Source: Quercus robur (lineage: Eukaryota > Streptophyta > Magnoliopsida > Fagales > Fagaceae). Taken from it: a DNA stretch of 64,000 nucleotides. A program made the position numbers and the translations under genes. Shown here in pieces: positions 1 to 11,563 of the stretch. Under the pieces are notes generated by a model. The model did not search any database. It was not told where the DNA came from and saw only the letters and a list, made by a program, of their open reading frames with translations. The stretch covers positions 11,521,974-11,585,973 of the forward strand of contig NC_065536.1 in NCBI RefSeq assembly GCF_932294415.1. Direction: 5' to 3'. Every line of letters starts with the position of its first letter. The first letter of the stretch is position 1.

Positions 1-614
1 AAGAAGTTAAGTAATCCAAAAATGACAATTTATCTACTCTAGTCTCCACTCAACCAAACATAAATAAATAAATAAATTTAACATAAAGGCTAAGGGCTTT
101 TGCATTATCGATGTTACACTGAACCCAAAACTTAAAAATTATTACCTAGTATAAAGGTGGACAACCTCCTGGGCTAATAGACAAGCTTACCAGTTTGATC
201 ATGAACCACTTGAGCCTAGATAAGCTGCTCAGCCTTTCCAAAGGCTAATTACCACCCAAAGAGATGAAATTATTTCCCACTTTCCTTTATATCCCATTTG
301 ATCATTGGACATGTTAAGTAAATTAGCACCACACTCTCCAAATTATTACTATAAAGATGAAAATAGACTGGTGTACCAAAATCTGAAATTGACAACCTCT
401 GACTACATATTAAAGACACAAAATGATTATGGTAAGATTAGCACAATTAAACTGATTTCAAATGTCTAATAAACACAACCAAATGGTTTATTCTCTCCAA
501 ATGCCCCAAATTTGGCTGTTTATCTAACCATGCATGGTCCCTCAACTCTGAGAGAAGGAAACTTGAAACCCAAAAAGAGGCAATACCCAGATAAGCTAAG
601 CTAACTTCAAGTGT

Positions 615-920
615 CTACAAGAAACAAAACCTGTCATCTTCTTCTACTTCTTCTTGAACTATTTGTGGCTGTGCTGGCAAAGTAGAGGGTGTGACTGCTT
701 CAACTTCAAGACTGTCTAGGGGAGTCTCACCTTGGAACTTGTCAAACTTGGCACATATCCTTGAGCTAGACCCAGCTTTGGTAAGTGAAACTCCATAGTG
801 CCCATTAAGGATAGAGTGAGAAAAAGATAAGGAGAAGTGTGTGGTTGAGGATGAGTTGGGAAGTGATGCAAAGGAGCAACAGCTGAAGAAACAGCAACTT
901 GAATAATATGAAGAAGCCAT
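615..920 (-). CDS. Small hypothetical protein, probably plastid-targeted
   Basis: This is a single-exon frame of 101 residues. I do not recognise the family. The first 60 residues are rich in Ser, Cys, Phe, Leu and Thr and have almost no acidic residues, as in a chloroplast transit peptide. The second half turns hydrophilic (ICAKFDKFQGE near residue 55) and ends in an acidic stretch, EEVEEDD, then RFCFL. The start is the first Met of the open stretch. Upstream in the same frame lies an open segment without Met that would encode a membrane-like run (VLVYVVFYGFGLGVALANF), closed by a stop further up, so a longer spliced form cannot be excluded. Two G-boxes stand about 220 bases upstream. Plastid targeting is inferred from composition only. 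Confidence 0.55.
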   Translation of the reverse strand: MASSYYSSCCFFSCCSFASLPNSSSTTHFSLSFSHSILNGHYGVSLTKAGSSSRICAKFDKFQGETPLDSLEVEAVTPSTLPAQPQIVQEEVEEDDRFCFL

Positions 921-1120
921 GAAGTTTGCTAGAGCTACTCCAAGGCCAAAGCCATAGAATACAACATAAACTAAAACTGGTTTTTTATCAAAATTTTGTT
1001 GGTTGTTGTTTGATTTTGACTGTTAATTGACATGGACAAAAGCTTAGTAGTTTTAAGTATGCCTTTGGTGTGGTTAGAAGCTGCCACACCTTCATAGCAA
1101 GAGATCCAACAACTATCTGC

Positions 1121-1152
1121 CACGTCAACAAGAGGCACGTGACTTTCACGTG
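1121..1152 (-). promoter_or_regulatory. G-box cluster upstream of the small plastid-type gene
   Basis: Two perfect palindromic CACGTG boxes lie at 1136-1141 and 1147-1152, with a third ACGT core (CACGTC) at 1121-1126. They sit 200-230 bases before the ATG at 920 of the minus-strand gene. G-boxes bind bZIP and bHLH factors (HY5, PIF and ABF classes) and are typical of light- or ABA-controlled promoters. The motifs are seen; the regulation is inferred. Confidence 0.5.
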
Positions 1153-2370
1153 ACAATCGCTTTACTTATTTACATACTGAAAATATTTTGATATCCAAGT
1201 TCTATTTCTTTAGATTAATGATGTGAAGCAGCTGAAGGGTGTTATGGATATTCTACGGATTTTCTTTTTTAATCATTAAATGGTAATTGTTTTGTAGTAG
1301 AATATATATTATTTTTTTATTAATTTTTTTCCTTAAACTTTGCATGAATTTTGTTTTTTGTTTCTAAACATTAAAAAGAAAAAAAAGAAGTTGCGCCTAA
1401 ACTATTGACAATATTTCGCTTATTAATTTTCAATTTCAAAAGTTTTTTTTTAATTAATAAAATATAATAAAAATTTCTTTTTTTCATCATTATCTTCATT
1501 CCTAAATTGTGAAAAAAAATATCTTTAAATAGTTTAGAAATGAAAAAAAAGAACTTTTTAAAAAAATTTATGGACAAAAAGCAAAATATATGTAAGTTCT
1601 TGTGGATAAGGGGCAAGAGTCGGGATTCAAGTTTTCAGGAAAGAGTTTCACACACACATATATAGTAAAATTCTATCTTAGATAAAAAATAAAAATAAAA
1701 AATAGTAATTTTATTTTTGCCAAGGGAAGATATTGGGTATTAAATCCTGAAAATTTGTTCAACACAAAAGTGGTAATTTCATTAGACCAAAAATTCATTG
1801 ACTATTGTTGTTTAATTGATAGAAAAATATTAATATTAATCCTAAATGTAACAAAAACTCAGATATTTGGACGAAGAAAATTAAAAAAAATTCGAACTCC
1901 AAAATTCAAGTTGTCAATTGCTATAAAAGCAAAATAATAATAATAATAACAAATAAAGAAAAAATAGTAAAAAGATAAGAATATAATTGTTGACTCGTTG
2001 AGTAAAAAAGAGGGAAAAAATCATTATTCTCTTCTTTCTTTTTTCTTTTTTTTTCAAAAAAGGAAAGCAGAGGAACAAAAACATTAATGTGATATGGATA
2101 GGATCATAGGACCATCTAAGTGGTGGATCGAATCGGGTCTCCAGTAACCCATTGGGTCGCCCCGCTTACCCAAAAAATTCAAAAAATAAATACTATATAT
2201 ATAAATGGAAAAAAGGCAAGCAACGCTCCAGAAAGAAAATTGATATATAATATAGCCGTTATAAACAACAGCTATTTCAAGATTTCAATCGGACGGCTCA
2301 CATTCTTAGCAATTCAAACTTTAATTCAATCGAAACCCTCCGTTTCTCTTTACCTCTCAAAACTCACACA
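1153..2370. other. AT-rich spacer between the divergent small gene and the kinesin gene
   Basis: No credible gene was seen. The stretch holds long A/T runs, a SINE-like fragment (listed separately) and, toward the right end, the kinesin promoter and leader. The ORFs here are low-complexity and lack any recognisable domain. Confidence 0.6.
1590..1715 (+). repeat. SINE 3' half, decayed
   Basis: The stretch GGATAAGGGGCAAGAGTC, then a B-box-like GGATTCAAGTTTTC, then TTCTATCTTAGATAAAAAA with an A-rich tail, resembles in order and wording the element at 26228-26391 (GGGGCAAGGGTC, AGTTCAAATCTC, TTTTTATCTTG). It is probably an old 5'-truncated copy of the same tRNA-derived SINE. Confidence 0.4.
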
Positions 2371-2453
2371 CAAAACACACACACACACACACTCTCTCTC
2401 TCTCTCAGATCTTCGCGTTCTTCTTCAATCTCTCTCTCTCTCTCTCTCTCTCT
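2371..2453 (+). promoter_or_regulatory. (CA)n(CT)n leader of the kinesin gene
   Basis: A CA repeat runs into CT repeats (about 2371-2406 and 2431-2453) just before the ATG at 2489. On the coding strand this is a pyrimidine-rich leader of the kind bound by plant BPC/GAGA factors. It is a microsatellite, so its length probably varies between individuals. Confidence 0.5.
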
Positions 2454-2488
2454 GTGAAATTCATAATTTTTGCTCTGAGTTCAAAGCC

Positions 2489-5400
2489 ATGGAAGGTACT
2501 CGCTCTCTCTTCTTTTTCTCTTTCGCTTTCGTTTTCTTGATCCAACGGTTCGATTTACAAGAAATCGTTTTTGTTTTTCTTTGATTTCAGATAGGACGGT
2601 AGAAATTCTCTCAGAAAACTGTGAACCCTTCGATCCTAATCGCGATTTGAAGCCTTCGTCTCCCTCTGCTTCAGGTTCACATTTTCACTAAATTTTTCGC
2701 TTTCGTTTTCGTTTTCTTGTTCTTAAATTCCAAGAAAATTTAAATTTCTGCTTTTGTTTTGTTTTGTTTTGTTTTTTTTTGTTTTTTTTCCATATCAAGA
2801 AAACATCGCTTTGAGATTTTATGTTTTTTTTTTTTGGTTTCAGTTCAAAACCTAGAGGATTCAACTATTCACTCAGGTTCGTGTTTCTTTGATTTCGTTG
2901 TAATAAAGTGTAAATTTTGTGGTTAATTCTGATGTGACAAAGATTAGGGTTCTTATTTATTCATTAATTTTTCTTTCTGTTTAATTGAAGATTGTGAAAA
3001 AAAAAAAAAAAAGATTTATAAGAAAGTGGAGAATTGAGGTGTTTTGGATTTTATTTGTTGATTAGGTTTTCATTTTTTTTTTTTTGGTTTCAATTCTGTT
3101 TTCCAATTTGTTTTCTTTGAAGATTTAGTAAACTAAAGTGTTATATTTTGAGGTCCAATTCTATTTCAGAGCAAGCCCTAGAAACCCCAACTTGTGACTA
3201 GGTTTTAGGGTTTTTTCTTTGCTTTTATAATCTTTTGTCCCTTTAATTCAACAATATGAATCAGCATTAAAAAAATAGATGAAATTCACGAAAATGTATA
3301 ATTGAAGTGTTGAATCTATATAGTGCTTTTATTGAATTATCTAACTAAACCTTCTGTTTGGTAGCTGAGAAAATTTGGAAAGAAAAGTCCCAATATCATT
3401 TTTTTCAATGCAGTTTTGTGTCCTGAAAGTGAAGATTTCACCAATTGCTTGTGTTAGATAAAGTCATTTTACTTTTGTAATGTGTGTTACTAATTCTGAG
3501 GCCTTTGAAATATTGCTTCAGAACAAATTGAGGAAAATACCGATTTAATAGATGATAATAGTTTGTCAAGTGGAATCCAAGAAACTACTCCAGACCAGGG
3601 CCACACCCTACCGATATTGCAGAAAATCATTGATTTGAGCACCAAAGTTCAGGTAAATTTTGGGTATAGCCTCATTCGTCATTTAGTTGATGAGTAAACT
3701 CAGAATAGAAAGTAGATAGAGATTTTCATTCATTATTAGTTTCTATGTTGTTTTCCTATTAGGGCCTAGTAAAGTTTGGGGGGGGGTTTTTTTGGGTTCC
3801 TTTATAACATTGGCTTCCATTCTTCATGTGTCAGAATCTGAAGAAAGAGCACACTGTCCTATCTGATCAAGTGAAGCAAACTACAGATTCGTTTCCTGGC
3901 CCTGAAGCTGTGAACACTCTTCAGCTTCTCAGTGAGTGTCCAATGCTGATTCTTGAAATCTTATCTCCCCCCCAATCCCCCCCCCCCCCCCCCCCCCTCC
4001 CCACAACCCCTCTTTTTCAATTTAGTGGTAATTGATTATGTTGTTTTCTGTGGTACGTTAGATACTGAACATGAACTTCTAAAGAAGAAGTACCTTCAAG
4101 AGTCATCTGAACGTAAGAGGCTTTACAATGAAGTGATTGAGCTTAAAGGCAATATCAGGGTCTTCTGCAGATGTAGACCTTTAAGCCAAAATGAGATTAC
4201 AAGTGGGTCTACTTCTATAGTTGATTTTGACTCATCTCAAGATAATGAGCTGCAGGTCATTTGCTCTGACTCTTCCAAAAAGCAATTTAAGTTTGACCAC
4301 GTGTTTAGGCCTGAGGACAACCAAGGTACCTTATAACTTGTGACTGATTCTGTTACTGCAAATAATTAAATTATTTCTGACGGTTTACTGGAAAGATCAG
4401 TTGATAGATTTTAATTGTTTTAAGTTTTTAATTCTGGCTTTTTATGACATGCAGAGGCTGTTTTCGCTCAAACTAAGCCTATTGTGACTTCGGTGCTGGA
4501 TGGGTATAATGTCTGCATATTTGCCTACGGACAAACTGGAACAGGGAAGACATTTACAATGGAGGGAACACCTGAAAATAGGGGAGTCAACTATAGAACT
4601 CTGGAGGAGTTGTTTCGAATTTCTGATGAGAGAGGTGGCATTATGAGATATGAATTGTTTGTTAGCATGTTGGAGGTTTACAATGAGAAGATTCGGGACC
4701 TACTGATTGATAACTCCAACCAACCTGCAAAGAAGTGAGTTCTTTTCAGCTTTATATTCTTTATTGACTAGGCCCTGCAACACTGCAAATATTTATCAGA
4801 ATCAGACCTTCACTTACCATTAAATTGATTTTTTTTAAAGCGGTACTACCAAAAAATATATTGCATTACTAGATGAAAAAGATATTATTAAGAAAAGTGT
4901 ACAATTATATGACCGCAACCATGGATGGACCTGGAGGCGATTGATATGCTGGCAGACAATTGGGCCAGAAGCTGGATGCGATAATTATCACTAACGCTTG
5001 ATTCACAGCCATCTTTTTATTTTGATTCAGCTAACACGACTAAACTTCCTTTGCCTGAGAACTTCTGCTATTGTCATCCCCACCCCCACCCCCCAAAGGG
5101 GGCTTCTGTTTATTTGGAGGCGCTATCAAGAGATTTCAATAGTTCAGTGCTGATGTTATTGGATATTTGCTATCTGAATATAAGCATAGGATGAATTCAG
5201 AAGAGGCTGTAAAATAATATTTAATTTTATGTGGATGCAGGTTGGAGATAAAACAAGCAGCAGAGGGAACACAAGAAGTCCCGGGACTTGTTGAAGCTCA
5301 TGTTTATAGTACTGAAGATGTTTGGGAACTGATGAAGTCTGGAAGTCGAGCTAGATCTGTGGGATCCACCAATGCTAATGAGCTCAGCAGCCGTTCTCAC

Positions 5401-7327
5401 TGGTAACTTTTGTACACTTAGCTATCTTCATTTTCTGTTACTTGTTTTGCATCTGTCAAAAAATTTATTCCTCGTGTATTGTGTATTCCTTGAGATAAGA
5501 AATATATTCCTTGTGTATTGTGGTAACAACCAAAAGTTTCTTCTCCTGTAGCTTGTTGCGAGTGACTGTCAAGGGGGAAAATTTAATAAATGGACAGAAG
5601 ATAAGGAGTCACCTATGGCTGGTGGACTTGGCTGGTAGTGAGCGTGTGGGTAGGATTGAAGTTGAAGGTGAAAGATTGAAGGAATCTCAGTTCATTAATA
5701 AATCTCTCTCAGCACTTGGTGATGTCATTTATGCCCTTGCATCTAAAACAGCCCACATTCCTTACAGGTATCTCTCTCTCTCTCCCCCTCTCTCTCTCAT
5801 GCGCGCACACACACACACATATTTATCAGTCTTTTTATTAACTCACAATATCTCATTCTTTTGTTTAAAACCAGGAACTCCAAGCTCACACATATGCTGC
5901 AGAGCTCTCTAGGTTAGTATTTTGTATAGCATATTAATTTACTAGGAGTAGATCCCCTAGGATTGGTTTTGCTGCTAATCCTGCAGTCCTGGAATCACCA
6001 GGATTGCTGCAGAAGATCTAAGAACAATATTAAATGTCCAACTATGAACTCTTAAGGAGTGGTGCATTCTGTCTCTTAATTCACATGCTAACTAAAGCTG
6101 GATTGCAGGAGGAGATTGCAAAACCCTGATGTTTGTCCAAATCAGCCCAAATTCAGCAGATCTAGGTGAAACACTTTGTTCGCTAAATTTTGCCAGTCGA
6201 GTCCGTGGAATTGAGAGTGGCCCTGCTCGCAAACAGGCAGATCTTAGCGAGCTTTTCAAGTACAAGCAAATGGTACGTTCAATAAGGCAAGTTTTGTCAA
6301 ACTTAATTCTTTGTAGTTTTGAAATGCTGCAACTCAGATTTCAAATCAACAGGCAGAAAAGCTCAAGCATGACGAGAAGGAAACAAAAAAACTACAGGAT
6401 AATTTGCAGTCTTTGCAGTTAAAGCTTTCTGCCAGAGAACATATCTGCCGAAATCTTCAGGAGAAGGTACTATAAGTTTCTGATTTTACCTAAACACCAG
6501 TCAATATCTGGTTTCTTGTTAATTCTATTGGTTAAAAAATTAAACTTGAGTTTCAACAGGTTCGAGACCTTGAGAACCAACTAGCAGAGGAAAGGAAAAC
6601 CAGATTAAAACAGGAAACTAGAGCTTTTGCTGCTGCTACTGCTCAGCCCTCAGGATTTTCATCTCTAAAACAAGCAGCACTGAAGACCATAACAGAGAAG
6701 AAGCCACCACTGGCTCCTTCAAAAGTGAGGTTGCCACTGCGGAGAATTTCCAATTTCCTTCCACCACCATCTCCTGTTCCGCCCCGAAAAGCTGGAACAG
6801 CCAATCCTCTCATCCCAGCTTCAGCAGGTGGCAAAGAAAATATTCCCAAAACAACGATGGCAGCAACAAACTCAAAAAACCTTATGAAACCAAGACGGTT
6901 TTCTGTTGCCGTCAGACCACTTCCTTCAACAACAACAACACAGGCAATTCAGCCTAGGAGAAGGGTCTCCATTGCTACCATCCGTCCTGAATCCAACACT
7001 TATATGACAACTCCACTCCACAGCTCTGCCTCTCGATTCAAAAATGGCACTGCAATGGGCCGGCAGTCATTTGTGAGAGACCCACGGAAGGCACGGTACT
7101 CACGGTTGTTCTCTCCAATGCCAGAGTTGAGGACAGCAGGAGAGACAACACCAACTGCTGCCATGAGGAGCAGTAGTAAGTTCATGGGGAGTCCTCCAAC
7201 ACAGGCTGGTTCATGGAAAAAGCATCCAACAGTTGTTGCACTACAACGGAAACCATTAGTGTGGAGTCCACTCAAGTTGAGAGGCATGAAAAATAACAGG
7301 AGGCCATCATTGTTGCCCTCTCTCTAA
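2489..7327 (+). CDS. KIN14S: Kinesin-14 (KIN-14S-like), complete, 13 coding exons
   Basis: This is a minus-end-type microtubule motor. Exons: 2489-2495, 2591-2674, 2844-2876, 3522-3652, 3835-3931, 4062-4325, 4455-4734, 5241-5402, 5552-5767, 5875-5912, 6109-6272, 6353-6466 and 6560-7327. All borders are GT/AG, the phases agree, and the product is 785 residues. Residues 1-117 are a hydrophilic N-terminus. Residues 118-147 form a helical neck ending in [13 protein letters not shown], the kinesin-14 neck-motor junction. The motor spans about 148-473 with P-loop GQTGTGKT (231-238), switch I NELSSRSH, switch [11 protein letters not shown] and the closing [13 protein letters not shown] short coiled coil and a long basic Ser/Pro-rich tail follow. 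The N-terminal neck with a near-N-terminal motor and long tail fits the KIN-14S class, but the exact paralogue is from memory. The first exon is only seven bases (ATGGAAG). An AATAAA lies at 7546-7551. Confidence 0.9.
3967..4003 (+). repeat. Poly-C tract in kinesin intron 5
   Basis: A run of 7 C, then AAT, then about 21 C, then further C-rich sequence lies between exons 5 and 6. The count is as given in the window; such runs are error-prone in assemblies. Confidence 0.7.
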
Positions 7328-8051
7328 CTGAGATTCAATGAGCCATGTTTTCACAGTCTATATTGTCAAACGCCTTGTAACCATTGTTCCCCCAATTTTT
7401 CTATTATTTTTTTTTTTTGTTCTTTTGGGATATTATTGCAATTGTATGCTTCTTGCTTACTAGAATCAGTCAATTCTACGAGATTGGGATGCATTTGCTT
7501 TGTTTCTTTGTGTATAATTCCCAATTGGATAACATTTGGAAAGAGAATAAAATCTTCTATCCAGATATTAGGAAAGTACAGTAGTACTCTTTAATATATA
7601 CGAGTGCGCGTTTTGTTGGAAATTAGCTAATGCCTTTATGAGTGCATGGCATTGCTTCAAGAAGTGTTTATTTTATTTTATTGCAGAGTAGGTAAAAAAG
7701 CCCCGCAGCCATCAAACACTCCCAAAGATGATGGTTTACTTCTTTTCTCCACGCACCTTTGGAGTTGCTTCCTTAACATGCAGCAAGTTTTATAAAAAAA
7801 AATCTTTTCGATTTAAATAAATTTGGTCTTCGATATAAGCAATACTTTCAACTCTACAACAAAAGTGAAGAAAACAATACATCATAATGCCTTCATTAGC
7901 TTTGACAATATCCATAATCAGTTGACAAATTGGATAGCACAAAAGACTTGTCAGTATGAATAACACAAAGAGCCACCTTGCATGTGTTTCAATACTACAA
8001 ACTGAACCTAGTTGAACTGGCATTAAAAGTTTAGTTGCAAGTCTTTCATTA
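7328..8051. other. Kinesin 3' UTR and spacer
   Basis: The first 270 bases are probably the kinesin 3' UTR (T-rich, AATAAA at 7546-7551). The rest may contain the former 3' flank of the rpl22 pseudogene on the minus strand. No other gene was seen. Confidence 0.5.
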
Positions 8052-8420
8052 TCACAAAGATGTATCTTTCAATATAGCAGTTATATGATAAGTGCACCTT
8101 ATATAGGATGAACTCTTCCTCAAGCTTGAGGTCTAATTTTTTTCCTAGTAGGACCCTCATTTACTTCAGCTTTACTGATAACAAACTTGTTTCCTTCAAA
8201 TCCATGTTGTTACTAGCATTTGTCACTGCAGAATTAACCAATTTCAGAATCGGATCACATGCTCGGCAAGGCATGAGTTCTAGTATCATAAATGTTTCCT
8301 CACAGGAATGTCCGCAAATCTGGTCAATTACTCTCCGCGCTCTGTTTGTGGACATAGGCATGTATCAACCAGTTGCATAGCTTCTGCATAAAGGTTCTGC
8401 TTCTCAGAAGGGAAATCATC
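8052..8420 (-). pseudogene. rpl22: Plastid-type ribosomal protein L22 (rpl22) pseudogene in nuclear DNA
   Basis: Read on the minus strand, the frame ending at 8161 contains [20 protein letters not shown], then [20 protein letters not shown], close to the conserved core of plastid L22 ([15 protein letters not shown]..., ELMPYRACYPILKLVYSA). It runs on as [16 protein letters not shown], an in-frame stop, GRVHPI, and after a frame change IRCTYHITAILKDTSL and a stop at 8052-8054, matching the family C-terminus in order. Upstream, a second frame change separates it from [10 protein letters not shown] and a more acidic stretch unlike the plastid N-terminus. At least two frameshifts and one internal stop make it non-functional. 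It could be a direct plastid insertion or a dead copy of a nuclear-transferred RPL22; the non-plastid-like upstream sequence favours the latter. Confidence 0.8.
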
Positions 8421-10419
8421 ATCTGAAACTAATTTCTCTGTTTCATTTCCATTAAATTATCTAACTAGATTTATCATACACAACAGCATGAATACCTAAG
8501 AGTAATATATGAACATCATGAATACATATAACAGCATGAATATCTAAGAATAACAATTCTTTGTCCCAACATCAAGAAGCTACATGCGTTAAAAAACAAG
8601 CTTTCTTAATTGTGTTGATTTAGTTCCTCAAATTTCAAAATCAATCATGTCTTCCTTCAGTCTCTTTTCCATATAAAATTTAATTAAATCAATAGTTGAA
8701 ACTTCAAATTGACTTAATTTTGAAATTTTTACACTTTCTATAATAACCCTTTTAACATATGCTCCACTAGCCACATCCATTAGTAATTTAAAAATTGAGA
8801 GAGTAAATTAACACAATTAATACTTAAGGGACCAAATTCAATTTACACTATAATTGGATGAACAAAATGGTAATTTAACCTAATATTATACAGTATGTAT
8901 AATGTTTCAGATGCTAAGTCCCACTTCGGCAAACCCTAGTATTTTTATTTAGTCGTATTAGACCTTAAACTTTAGCAACGATAATCTAAACCAAGAAATC
9001 TAAATATTAAACTACTAACAAAGCAACTTATATAAAAATAATAAAATAAAATAATGAGAGTAAAATTTTGATTGGTGTCTATTGTTTTTTGTGGATTCTC
9101 CACATTAGATAGAGAAACTTTGAGAGAGCGAGAGATCGTAAAACAATCAAAAACAAGTTTTCTATTAATGGTTTTTAACATACTTGAGCAAAGTATTTTA
9201 ATTATCAAGACTTATAAAAGTAAGTGTTTTAAAATAGTAAAACTAAAAAACCAGGGTCTAATTTGTCATAAGAGCTTATCAATATATATATATCATAAGA
9301 GACAAATTTTATGTTTTTTTTTTTTCCTGGAATTTCTCCGCAAAAAATAAAGTAAAGAAGAAAAGAAAATTCCAGATAGGATTGAACAGATTTGATGCTA
9401 ATGTACAGATACAAACCAAACCAATAATTTTAGCCAAAACCAAAAGATCAAAAGCAAGTCTTAGTTCCTTTGTAAATCAGCTTATTGGGTTTCGGATAAG
9501 TTAAAAAAAATTATAATTGTGTTGGAAATAGTAAGGTTTTAAAAAGTTGTAAATAATGAGTTTCAATTAACTCTACGGGTAAAATTTCTTTTTATTAAGC
9601 AAGAGATTTGAGACGCGAGAGTAATATAAGGACCACAACTTGCACATGTGGCAAGTTTGTGAGTGATGGAGTAAAAGTTGTGGGTCCATGTTAGCTCACA
9701 ACTCTATCACTCACAACTTGTCACGTGAACACGTGAATAAGTTGTGGTAAAAATTGTAATCCTAACATTACTTAAGATTCGAATGTCAAATCTTGTTTAT
9801 TCTAAAAATCAATTAATATTGACTTAAAGAATAAAAGAGTAATTATCATGAACCATTGAACCGAACCTCATAACTTGAAATTCTATCATATAATTAAAAA
9901 AAAAAAAATTGTAAACAAGCTAGATAAAATGAGGAAGCTTTAACAAACAAAGCTAAGATTGATCTAGTTTATTTTCCTAGGGCCTAGGATGTATTGCATG
10001 TGAAGAGTTTAAAAACTTAAAAGGCTGAGTGTTGGACATGGGGTCCAGCCTAAAGGGTCTACATTTTCTTTAATCCCAACTATTTTTCGGTTAGTTGGGC
10101 TCACATTGTGTACTTTACATTTTACAGGCTGTGCCCACCAACTAGGCCCATTGATCAAAATCTCTACCTTATAAACAGAGATCTTTCTTTTTATTTAAAA
10201 AACCAAAAAGAAAGAAACAAAAAGACAAAAAGAGTAAATACCTACTTAAGTTGAAATTAGAAAGTAGCCGTTAGGTGCATACGTTTTCATAGGCAGGATA
10301 GACTCGACCGTTGAAACCAAAAAAGATCCGTTAGCAAAAGGCTCATGTTAGCCAAACCCGTTTGAGTTTGACTTAGTCACTTCGGAGAGGAACTAAAAAG
10401 AAAAGAGTTTGAGAGAGGG

Positions 10420-10424
<5 letters not shown>
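8421..10424. other. AT-rich spacer before TANGLED1
   Basis: No gene was recognised. The short ORFs have no domain and no coding character. The stretch holds one foldback element (9628-9764) and, at the right, the TANGLED1 promoter. Confidence 0.6.
9628..9764. mobile_element. Foldback / MITE-like inverted repeat
   Basis: The left arm (CACATGTGGCAAGTTTGTGAG, then TGATGGAG) is the imperfect reverse complement of the right arm (CTCTATCACTCACAACTTG, then TCACGTG). Outer sequence also pairs (ACCACAACTTG against AAGTTGTGGT). The core is about 125 bases with a short loop near 9690. No clear target duplication was found. Confidence 0.5.
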
Positions 10425-10457
<33 letters not shown>

Positions 10458-10525
10458 TCAAAGTGATAAATTTTCATCTTTGGCTCATGGGTATTTAGAG
10501 AGAGAGAGAGAGTGTGTGTGTGTGT

Positions 10526-10576
<51 letters not shown>
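10425..10576 (+). promoter_or_regulatory. (GA)n leader of TANGLED1
   Basis: Two GA microsatellites (10425-10454 and 10497-10576, the second broken by a GT run) occupy the presumed 5' UTR and end about 40 bases before the ATG at 10618. They are candidate BPC/GAGA-factor sites. GA tracts this close to a start are common in plant leaders. Confidence 0.5.
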
Positions 10577-10578
<2 letters not shown>

Positions 10579-10617
10579 ATTTGAGACCCACTTGGGGTTT
10601 TCTTCTTTACTGCGAAA

Positions 10618-11531
10618 ATGGTTGCAAGAACCCCACAAAAACTGAAGAAAATGGTAGCACCTATCAATCCGGTCCTACTCAGAGAAACTGTAAAGAAGGT
10701 AAACTATATTATTTTATCTAATAGAACAGAAAAAGTGAAAAACAAATAGAATTTCTTTTGAGTTCCAAGAAAGATGAAGGCAGAGACAAGAAAAATCCAA
10801 TCTTGGGTCTTAATTCTTCAGTTAGCTACGATTCAGATCAGTAGAAATTTCGACTTCACATTAGCTTAAAAGTTGTGGGTTTCTATGTTGCTTTTCATTT
10901 CCTTCATTATCTCAGCAGCCAATCATCTTTCAAACTTGCGGGTTTTTGTGTTTCTTTTCATTTTCTCAGCAGCGAATGATTTCATAGTCACGGTTTTTTT
11001 TTTTTTTTTTTTTATTCAGCCAATCAACTTTTAAACTAATGGGTTTCTGGGTTTATATTTCATTTCCTTAATTTTCTTAGCAGCCAATCATCTTTCAAAC
11101 TTATGGGTTTCTGTGTTTATTTTTCATTTCCTTAATTTTCTTAGCAGCTAATCATCTTTCAAACTTATGGATTTGTGTGTTTTGATGGGTTTGTGAAGGT
11201 GGATAGGTGTATGGCTAGGCTGCAAGAGCTGCAATACACAGTGTCAGGTGGGACAAAGGTGATATCAGGGGTGAGTCTAAGCCCTCGCAGTACCAGGGGT
11301 TATCTGAGGACCAGTCTCAGATGCAAGCAAGAGTCTGCAAGGTACACTTGGATCTGGATTGTTTTCGATTTGATTATGTGCAAAATTTTTAGTTATTTTT
11401 TGTGCTTTCATCATTTTTGTATAAGCAATACTCAAATGGGTTTTCTGTGTGTGTCTCATTGATTTGAAGGATCAAGAATGCTACCTCTAAGAAATCTCCA
11501 GTGGGGAAGTTTCCAGCTCACACAGGAGGTC

Positions 11532-11563
<32 letters not shown>

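Noticed and set aside
2120-2584. A 154-codon plus-strand frame over the kinesin start
   Set aside because: It runs through the leader microsatellite and into intron 1; the frame of the spliced gene starts at 2489.
7000-7287. Minus-strand 95-codon frame
   Set aside because: It is antisense to the last kinesin exon.
7790-8023. Minus-strand open frame of 77 codons
   Set aside because: No domain; it lies just downstream of the rpl22 remnant and is probably its former 3' flank.
8108-8380. Plus-strand open frame of 90 codons
   Set aside because: It is the antisense of the rpl22 pseudogene, which explains its composition.
10373-10667. Minus-strand Leu/Ser-rich frames over the TANGLED1 leader
   Set aside because: They are translations of the GA microsatellite.
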